37,263 nucleotides of DNA, taken from assembly GCA_022376515.1 (NCBI GenBank), contig WTXI01000340.1, positions 1 to 37,263 on the forward strand, in the 5' to 3' direction. This document shows positions 30,901 to 37,263 of the stretch, one piece after another. The translations under genes and the position numbers were made by a program. The notes beneath the pieces are model-generated. The model was given only the letters and a program-made list of their open reading frames with translations, made no database searches and was not told where the DNA came from. Position 1 is the first letter of the stretch. Every line of letters starts with the position of its first letter. The stretch is from Lactifluus volemus (lineage: Eukaryota > Basidiomycota > Agaricomycetes > Russulales > Russulaceae).

Positions 30901-33208
30901 TCTTCGTAAAACTTCGATCGTTTCTCGAGACAACGTTACTATTTTGGCTGGAAGTGCTTAGCATCAAGAGCAGTGTCCCCCTTGCTTTACGGGCAATGTC
31001 GTTCCTGTCGACGTGGTTGCAGCAGGAGGTAGGTGCTCCTCACAATTCAGTATGACATGCGGTGACTTTGGGTACAAATCACAATAGGGTTCGGAAACGG
31101 AGGTGAAGAATTTGTTGGGATTAGTGAATGATGCGTCGAGATTTGTGCGGTATTTCGGAATGACGATGGCAAGGAGCACTCCGCATATCTACGTCTCGGC
31201 GCTCCCATTCACACCCAGCTCTTCCCACATCTTCAATCGATACATTCGCAAATTCCCTTATACATTGACTTTGGAGCGTGGGCAGTTGTCTCACTGGCCG
31301 GCATTGGAAATGATGATTCAAGCATATGATGGCATAATCTTTTCTGTTGCTTTCTCCCCAGATGGGCAGCGCGTCGCATCGGCCTCGCACGATAAAACGA
31401 TTCGGGTGTGGGATGCCACTACGGGACAGATGGTAGCGGGCCCGTTTACTGGACACACCGATGAGGTCAATTCTGTTTCATTCTCGCCAGATGGACTGCG
31501 CATCGCATCGGCATCGTCCGATAAAACGATTCGGGTCTGGGATGCCACAACGGGACAGACTGTAGCGGGCCCGTTTACTGGACACACCCATTTGGTCAAT
31601 TCTATTGCATTCTCGACAGACGGACTGCGCATCGCATCGGCCTCGTCCGATAAAACGATTCGGGTCTGGGATGCCACAACGGGACAGATGGTAGCGGGCC
31701 CCTTTACTGGACACACCCATTTGGTCAATTCTGTTGCATTCTCGCCAGACGGACTGCGCATCGCATCGGCCTCGGGAGATGAAACAATTCGGGTGTGGGA
31801 TGCCACAACGAGACAGATGGTAGCGGGCCCGTTTACTGGACACAGCAATGAGGTCAAATCTGTTGCATTCTCGCCAGACGGACTGCGCATCGCATCGGCC
31901 TCGTCCGATCAAACGATTCGGGTGTGGAATGCTACAACGGGACAGACTGTAGCGGGCCCGTTTACTGGACACACCCATTTGGTCAATTGTGTTGCATTCT
32001 CTCCAGACGGACTGCGCATCGCATCGGCCTCGTCCGATAAAACGATTCGGGTCTGGGATGCCACTACAGGACAGATGGTAGCGGGCCCCTTTACTGGACA
32101 CACCAATTGGGTCAAATCTGTTGCATTCTCGCCAGACGGACTGCGCATCGCATCGGCCTCGTTCGACAAAACGATTCGGGTGTGGGATGCCACAACGGGA
32201 CAGATGGTAGCGGGCCCGGTTACTGGACCCACCGGTTCGATCCGTTCTGTTGCATTCTCGCCAGACGGACTGCGCATCGCATCAGCCTCGAAAGATCGCA
32301 CAATTCAGGTGTGGGATGCCACAACGGGACAGATGGTAGCGGGCCCGTTTACTGGACACACCAATTGGGTCAAATCTGTTGCATTCTCGCCAGACGGACT
32401 GCGCATCGCATCGGCCTCGTCCGATAAAACGATTCGGGTGTGGGATGCCACAACGGGACAGATGGTAGCGGGCCCCTTTACTGGACACACCAATTTGGTC
32501 AATTCTGTTGCATTCTCGCCAGATGGACTGCGCATCGCATCGGCCTCGGAAGATGAAACGATTCGGGTGTGGGATGCCACTACGGGACAGATGGTAGCGG
32601 GCCCGTTTACTGGACACACCAGTTGGGTCAATTGTGTTGCATTCTCGCCAGACGGACTGCGCATCGCATCGGCCTCGTCCGATCAAACGATTCGGGTGTG
32701 GGATGCCACAACAGGACAGATGGTAGCGGGCCCGTTTACTGGACACACCAATGAGGTCAAATCTGTTGCATTCTCGCCAGACGGACTGCACATCGCATCG
32801 GCCTCGTCCGATTTCACGATTCGGGTGTGGGATGCCACAACGGGACAGATGGTAGCGGGCCCCTTTACTGGACACACCGGTTGGCTCAAATCTGTTGCAT
32901 TCTCGCCAGACGGACTGCGCATTGTATCGGCCTCGTTTGACAAAACGATTCGGGTGTGGGATGCCACAACGGGACAGATTGTAGTGGGCCCGTTTACTGG
33001 ACACACCGGTTCGGTCAATTCTATTGCATTTTCGCCAGACGGACTGCGCATTGCATCGGCCTCATCCGATAAAACGATTCGAGTGTGGGATGCCACAATG
33101 GCAACGGGCCCGTTCACCGATTTGGTCAGATCTGTCCGTGAGCAGCACATTGCCTCAGGGTCAGGCGAGTACAATTCATGTCCAGAGTATCGTGAGCGAA
33201 GATATTGA
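27966..33208 (+). CDS. NOD-like receptor: C2 - helical - NACHT - 14 WD40 repeats
   Basis: STAND-class NTPase of the fungal NLR type, expected to sense ligands with its WD40 propellers and to switch through the NACHT domain. Exons: 27966-28023, 28079-28232, 28282-28388, 28450-28865, 28918-28968, 29036-29228, 29280-29447, 29503-31028, 31088-33208. They sum to 4794 nt (1597 residues) with no break, and introns are 49-67 nt. An N-terminal C2-like domain (about 17-130) shows LQVTILRAHNLPRLKTFLGK, TFTDGDRIWQTRSV, VEWNETVNTFTVQPQSRVTI and KDILVG. A helical segment follows (about 190-410). NACHT: P-loop GQAGTGKS at 434-441, Walker B ILIVIDALDES at 531-541, then the sensor-like ILVTSRPEDG. WD40 repeats run from residue 975 to about 1570. 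The ATG at 28545 is internal to an exon and is not the start. The conserved tail that normally follows the propeller is present only as frameshifted remnants after the stop. Confidence 0.88.
31337..33120 (+). repeat. Tandem array of 14 WD40-coding repeats (129-bp unit)
   Basis: Thirteen full 129-bp units start at 31337, 31466, 31595 and so on every 129 bp, and a shortened fourteenth starts at 33014. Each encodes 43 residues with the fixed parts AFSPDGLRIASAS, TIRVWDATTGQ and AGPFTGHT. Units are nearly identical even at silent positions. Changes cluster at unit positions 2, 18, 20 and 42-43. Unit 14 lacks three residues of the TGQ turn. Fourteen repeats would make two seven-bladed propellers. 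Confidence 0.95.
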
Positions 33209-33415
33209 GAAGCTCCTATTTACAGACCAATCTCTTGTTGATGGTGATGGTTGGATATGTGGAGAACCAAACAGCTTCTTTTATGGATTCCCGCGTTCAT
33301 AGGCCGTGTCTTCATGGACCAAGGACGGTCTGGATGCAGGCGAGCATGAACCGGCTTGATTTCTCAAATTCGTGCATGGATCAAATTGGGGTAAATATAT
33401 GACCGGAATATCTGA
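33165..33415 (+). pseudogene. Frameshifted remnants of the NLR C-terminal tail
   Basis: Past the last repeat, conserved-looking tail segments appear in order but in alternating frames: STIHVQSIVSEDIEKLLF and TDQSLVDGDGWICGEPNS (33168-33279), LLLWIP (about 33281-33297), RVHRPCLHGPRTVWM (about 33292-33336), AGEHEPA, RLDFSN, then FVHGSNWGKYM (to about 33402). Agaricomycete NACHT-WD40 proteins usually end in such a tail (DGWI..P....LLFWVP..H...L......RL.L..F.HG..W). At least four frame changes occur within 250 nt, and no GT...AG intron of normal length explains them. Confidence 0.7.
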
Positions 33416-33572
33416 ATAGGATCAATTGGTATGTTCTTTTTATTATAAAACTGCAGTGCCACCTCTAAACTTTGGGGCGTATGCCAACAGTACCCACCCA
33501 AACACCCTGAACTCGCTCACTCTCCCAACGCCAGCGATCAAAATCGTGACCCACGCAGCGACGTAGCTGCGC

Positions 33573-33932
33573 CTATATATGTTGTTCCTGCTTCTCTCCC
33601 GCTGGGGTTTGAGCACGAGCTTTCTTTAGCACGCCGCTCTGCCTCTTCTGCACAATCGTATAGGCTCCATCCCACATGGACATTGAACTGTCGCTCGCCG
33701 AGGTGGCGCCTCGGAGAAAGATGTGGTCTGGGCGCGCCAGCACCTCTTGCATATGTTTCCCACATGCGAGCTGCCGGGCGAGGCTCGGGCACAGAGCAGG
33801 CGGGGCACGTTCCAATCCGAGAGGACTCGAGTAGCATACTATAGTAATTGGCAGAGGATCTACTGTCTGAGGGCGCATATCCAGCACGGTAGTTCCACCG
33901 ACTAGAATCTGTCGATAGCTCTCCTTCGTCAT
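33573..33932 (-). CDS. Small hypothetical protein, 119 residues
   Basis: A single minus-strand frame starts with MTKESYRQILVGGTTVLDMR and contains DPLPITIVCYSSPLGLE and HIFLRGATSASDSSMSMWDG before a charged C-terminus. The composition is balanced and protein-like, unlike neighbouring frames, but I recognise no family and see no introns. It could be a complete small gene, the last exon of a gene whose other exons I cannot find, or a relic. It is convergent with the receptor gene. Confidence 0.35.
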   Translation of the reverse strand: MTKESYRQILVGGTTVLDMRPQTVDPLPITIVCYSSPLGLERAPPALCPSLARQLACGKHMQEVLARPDHIFLRGATSASDSSMSMWDGAYTIVQKRQSGVLKKARAQTPAGEKQEQHI

Positions 33933-34621
33933 GTATCGTCGATCCTTTGTAGCCCCGTCAATGTTCCTAGATCACCCACGTGCCATCAAATCGTCCCTCT
34001 GCATGTTTGGTGACGTCACTACGCCACTATCTGTCGTTTGCCCCTCGGGTCTGTGCTGCTGCGCTGACGCCCGATGCCCTTCCAGACCTATGTTCACGCC
34101 TCCAGTTCCACGTCCTCTCCCGTGGCACTTTGCGTGTTCTGAGAACGACGTTCATCCCCGTAGTAAAAGCTTTTCCTTATGGGTCTCCGAATGTGCAACA
34201 AAGGAGCGGCGAAGCGCCGTCTCCACGTGGCACGGCTATTCAAGTTCTATGTGTCATCGAGGACTCCTTCGATGGTATCGGAGTCTGACAACTAAATGGC
34301 CTGCCAGTGGTTACAAACTCTTGCAAAAGTCACAGGTCGCTGGGCTGTGCGAAGGAAGACAAGAAATTATGTTTTCATTCTGTACACCAACACAATCCTC
34401 GTCTGATACGTATATAAACCCACGTCGACAGCTGCTGCTGCTGCTATTGGTAGTACGCGCACAGCCCCAGGCTGTTCTTCGGGTGCGAGATGAACAAAGA
34501 AAGACCTTATCAAATTTTCCAAACATTTCATCCACTTCTTACTTGATACGGACGCATCTAACTACACTGGTACCATGGTGCACACCTCACTGCAAATGCG
34601 AGATGAAACTGACTTTCAATG
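33933..34621. other. Intergenic stretch without recognised genes
   Basis: The plus frame 33931-34671 (246 codons) is Cys/Ser/Pro-rich without domain features and overlaps minus frames equally. A short (CTG)n run at about 34431-34443 is the only repeat seen. Confidence 0.3.
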
Positions 34622-35442
34622 CTAGGCCAGAGAAGGCGGTGATTGTGCCAGTTCGTTGCACGACCTATTAGGAAAGCGACTGCGATAGGCCCATGAAGGT
34701 GGAATAAACCCACTGTATGCGTCGTGAATGCCAAGCGCTGTGCCTAGAGCGTGGCTGTTACCCCATGTACCCACAGGCTTCCAAGTCACCTTGTCAAATA
34801 CCATCGAAAGGACATAATCATCAGGTATGTGGTCGGCGAGCAAAAGAAGTGTCTCTTCCGCCCAGTTTCTGATACTATCTGTCAACCTTTCGTTTATCTC
34901 GGAACCCTTTGAATAAGTCCCCGTTTTTATCTTCTGATCAAATTGGCGGAAGAACTTGAGAGAAACGTTTGTGACCTGGAGTCCGCCGATCAAGTCCCAG
35001 GTGAAAAGTGCGTCAAAAATCTGCTCTTATGCATACAACGCACCAACGTATTCTGGCTAGAGCGAGCGTTTGCCTACACCAGTAGAAATTTATTTATTAC
35101 GAGGGCCGGCATGGATTCAAGGCCCTTCAATACATTTATCATGCCTTGACTCACGTAAAACCATTTAATCGGGGGAACGAGCGCGAGCGTGAGAAAATAA
35201 GCCAAGTCGCGTGCCCAGGGATCCAAAGGAGATTCGGTATTGGGAGAAACGAGGTGACGTGCGTACAATAGCGAACAAGAGGAGGCGGAGGAAAGTGTGA
35301 GCGCGACGTACGAACGTGTTATCCAAGTACATGTGCGAGAAAGAGGCCGAGGGGGAAACATAACGCAAACGAGATAAGGAAAGAGAGAAATGGAGCTGAT
35401 AACCGCTAATTTATGTGGAAGAACCCGAAGCGCCTTTCCTAG
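34622..35442 (-). pseudogene. 5'-truncated gene of unknown family with hydrophobic segment
   Basis: Two exons join in frame: one from about 35442 to 35080 and one from 35020 to 34622, with a 59-nt GT...AG intron. The first reads ALRVLPHKLAVISSISLFPY, then a mostly hydrophobic stretch (LAYFLTLALVPPIKWFYVSQ, about 35153-35212) and GLESMPALVINKFLL. The second reads IFDALFTWDLIGGLQVTNVS, RLTDSIRNWAEETLLLLADH, IPDDYVLSMVFDKVTWKPVG and GIHDAYSGFIPPSWAY. The text is coherent and protein-like, yet I cannot name the family. No ATG in good context precedes ALRVLP; the coherent part stops where repeat R1 copy 2 begins (35445). This suggests the 5' end was lost at a rearrangement. Confidence 0.45.
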
Positions 35443-35444
35443 GG

Positions 35445-35706
35445 AACTGATCGGGTTGTGCCAACTGACGCCCATCGAATCGTCTCTAGGAACTTCTCGA
35501 ACCAAACGAAGGGTAGTGCCAGTGGATGATGCCAGGTACTATATTCAGAATACTAGGTCATCGAAACGACATCGTTGGGCTGGAGTTCCAAAGAATAGTT
35601 GTACTATAGACTTGTGACATGACCAAACTCGGTGACTGCAACCAGGTGCAAATGAAGAAAATGGTCTGGATTACATACAACTTGTGCCTAGTTGAACGGA
35701 GATCGG
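35445..35706 (+). repeat. Dispersed repeat R1, copy 2
   Basis: Diverged partner of 16701-17028 on the same strand (see the landmarks listed there). It abuts a truncated gene on its left and, about 10 nt away on its right, a degenerate duplicate of the 24218-27085 gene, so the three form a mosaic. Confidence 0.6.
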
Positions 35707-35715
35707 GAAACATCT

Positions 35716-36065
35716 TGATCACGTGATCATTTGCGCTCTGATCGTGATTGGACAAATTCGTGCAAGCCAGGCCGACAACGGCCCCATGTCACCACCGACG
35801 CCCGTCATGGAGAACCTTCAATACACATCCATCTATCATGATATCGACCCAAAGTTTTGGTGGTCGCCCATTTGTACCTGAGCACGGCCCTCGCCAGTCT
35901 GTCTACGCATGGGCGAGGGTACACCATAAACGCCAACGCAACGTCATTATCATCTGTCTTACGAAGAGGCAAAGTATACTGTGCTACCCAACAGCCGTCT
36001 TCGCCAAGCCTGAGCGGGTGCAACCGGATGCCAACTGTACCACTAAGGACGGCAGATACCGTTTC
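35716..36065 (+). pseudogene. Degenerate duplicate of the 3' part of the 24218-27085 gene
   Basis: The sequence follows 26424-26865 of the large gene in order and on the same strand. Matching landmarks are: gatcacgtgancattng.nctc; gccaggccgacan..gccc against gccaagccgacagccc; gaaccttcaatacanatcca; gnagatggcc-like gagcanggccctc.cca; gcatgggcgag; cttacgaag followed by aca/agg; cagccgtctt/a.cgccaagc; and gcaaccggatgccaac. Point changes and several deletions remove the frame (for example most of the Pro/Ser codons after tatccatct), and the copy lacks the rest of the gene at both ends. It has no introns to compare, so an RNA-mediated or DNA-mediated origin cannot be told apart. Confidence 0.75.
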
Positions 36066-36392
36066 GAGAGAGCCCCTTATGGATGCTCTCGTACGAGCCC
36101 TTTTTAGCTTACCCTTAGCTACTTACAGCACTGTAATGTGAACTCAAAACCGTGGTGTAATCCCAACAGCTTGAGCTGCGCATTAACACCAACCTTGTTG
36201 GTCTATACTGTTGACTAACAAAAATTACAACTGATGAAGTTGTGACATACAATGCAATAATTTATTAATAAAGCGGTCCCGGTCATGAGTGAATGCGTTG
36301 ATATCCTGGCGATCCTCGTACACGTGCTCGCTCCCGCCTTCAAGTTCGGTGGTGTCATCGTGCGTCCTTTTCGACATGAATGTATCTTTCTT
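36066..36392. other. Short intergenic with likely 3' flank of Crinkler-like copy 2
   Basis: AT-rich at 36215-36275 with AATTTATTAATAAAG-type text, which on the minus strand could carry the 3' end signals of the gene ending at 36393. Nothing else is recognised. Confidence 0.35.
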
Positions 36393-37263
36393 CTAGACCT
36401 CAGCATCGAGTGACTCGATGCGATTCCGGATGTTTCCAGGCGAACGTCTCTCATTTTGTATAACCGACGTTAGGTTATACATGTCGAATAAGGCACCAAA
36501 CAGCTGGGATGGTTGCGTCCAGTCTTGGACGTCCTCGATATAGGAAAACCTAGAACCAGTGAGACATCGCAGGATTGTTCGGATTCAGATGCACATACAT
36601 TAGGATCGAGGCGATCAGGCTGAAAAACGAGATACCGAAGCGCCGTACCATTGTTCTTGACATAGAGTGCCACGACAATGAACGGGTTCGACTCATCATC
36701 GTCTAACAGCTGCCGCCCAAGTCGGGCCACACACGCAGCCTGAAGAAGCATCCGATATCGATCACCTTCACTTTTCTCCGATTGGACTTCAACCAAAAGA
36801 GACACCAAAGCGATCAACAGACAGGTGAAAATCGCTTCGTGGGTGTGGCGGTAGTGTTTCCCTCGCGTTCGATAGAATTGGCATTGACGATAAGGCTGAA
36901 CGGCCAGTCGGAATGACTGCAACAAATGTAAACCTCTGGAGCAAATAATAGAACGAACAATAAAAGAAATACGCACAATGCGTGATGCTCCTCAAGCCGA
37001 AAACCGAGTGAAAATACGAGCCTAACTCGTCAAAGAAATACCGGACGTGATCCTCGTTGACGACGGAGCTTTTCCAACACTTGGCGAGAAACGCGCTTGC
37101 AAGATGGCACAATACATGGATGTTGGAGACGCTGTCACTTGCTCAACGTCCTTGGGGGCGTGTTGAAAGTATTCGCCAAATTCGGGAATGTTTTCCTGGA
37201 AGAATGAGAGGTCCTGTGACGACTTTCAATGACCAAACTGGTATGTGATCAAAAAAACAAACA
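36393..37263 (-). CDS. Crinkler-like protein, copy 2, 5' end outside window
   Basis: Exons read on the minus strand: 37213-37139 (DLSFFQENIPEFGEYFQHAP), 37079 to about 36973 (SSVVNEDHVRYFFDELGSYF), 36916-36599, 36533-36393. The third carries a conserved-looking domain (HTHEAIFTCLLIALVSLLVE, then VQSEKSEGDRYRMLLQAACV and NPFIVVALYVKNNGTALRYL), and the last ends DVQDWTQPSQLFGALFDMYN and SLDAEV before the stop. The EVQ strand followed by a helix suggests a nuclease-like C-terminal domain, but this is tentative. Exon 37079-36973 is 107 nt, so a one-base break may exist near 37000. An alternative donor just before the SVFG codons (tcg|gttttc) would keep the frame, so status is unsettled. The Crinkler-like N-terminus is inferred only from copy 1, since these exons lie beyond the window edge. 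Confidence 0.55.

Noticed and set aside
31318..33174. Long open frames on the minus strand across the WD40 array
   Set aside because: They repeat with the 129-bp unit and mirror its composition; they are antisense shadows of the repeats.

Overview
This window is nuclear DNA of a filamentous basidiomycete, most likely an Agaricomycete. The evidence is: many 47-80 nt introns with GT...AG ends and short CTAAC/CTNAN branch sites; Agaricomycete-type accessory families (NACHT-WD40 receptor, HNH nuclease with VITG/CITG-like entry, Crinkler-like protein, fungal COMT-type O-methyltransferase); a two-finger GATA factor; no operons and no ribosome binding sites. All gene models were spliced by hand from reading frame, splice consensus and family logic, with no alignment or transcript.

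Layout. (1) 646-2581, minus: an intact nine-exon O-methyltransferase. (2) 2582-12413: mostly non-coding, with decayed relics (a DUF6535-like fragment near 4.5 kb, a cupredoxin pseudogene at 5.8-6.4 kb, a tRNA-like T arm near 8.3 kb), then a long leader with a G-quadruplex motif and a GATAT microsatellite. (3) 12414-15410, plus: a GATA transcription factor with two zinc fingers; its second finger is assembled through a 12-nt micro-exon. (4) 16701-17028: first copy of a diverged dispersed repeat (R1). (5) 18482-19601, plus: an intact HNH endonuclease gene, tail-to-tail with a truncated methyltransferase (19984-20413, minus), followed by a broken Crinkler-like gene (20836-21570, minus). (6) 22466-23902: a non-autonomous hAT-like DNA transposon with inverted ends, a near-perfect target duplication, many subterminal TAAGC/GCTTA boxes and a strongly pyrimidine-rich core. 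(7) 24218-27085, plus: a long intron-less gene of unknown function with a coiled coil, glutamine runs and an RS/RG-rich tail. (8) 27966-33208, plus: a nine-exon NOD-like receptor, C2 - helical region - NACHT - 14 nearly identical WD40 repeats. Its family tail continues past the stop only as frameshifted remnants to about 33.4 kb. (9) 33.5-36.1 kb: a small hypothetical ORF, a truncated gene cut at the second R1 copy, and a degenerate duplicate of the 3' part of the 24218-27085 gene. (10) 36393 to the window end, minus: a second Crinkler-like gene whose 5' end lies outside.

Together this is a plastic accessory region around one conserved regulator (the GATA factor). The receptor has the architecture of fungal non-self recognition NLRs (the class of Podospora HET-D/E/R). 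Its repeats are homogenised at DNA level and vary at a few recurring positions. The nuclease, the Crinkler-like copies and the transposon are typical residents of such fast-changing regions. A functional link between them is inference only.
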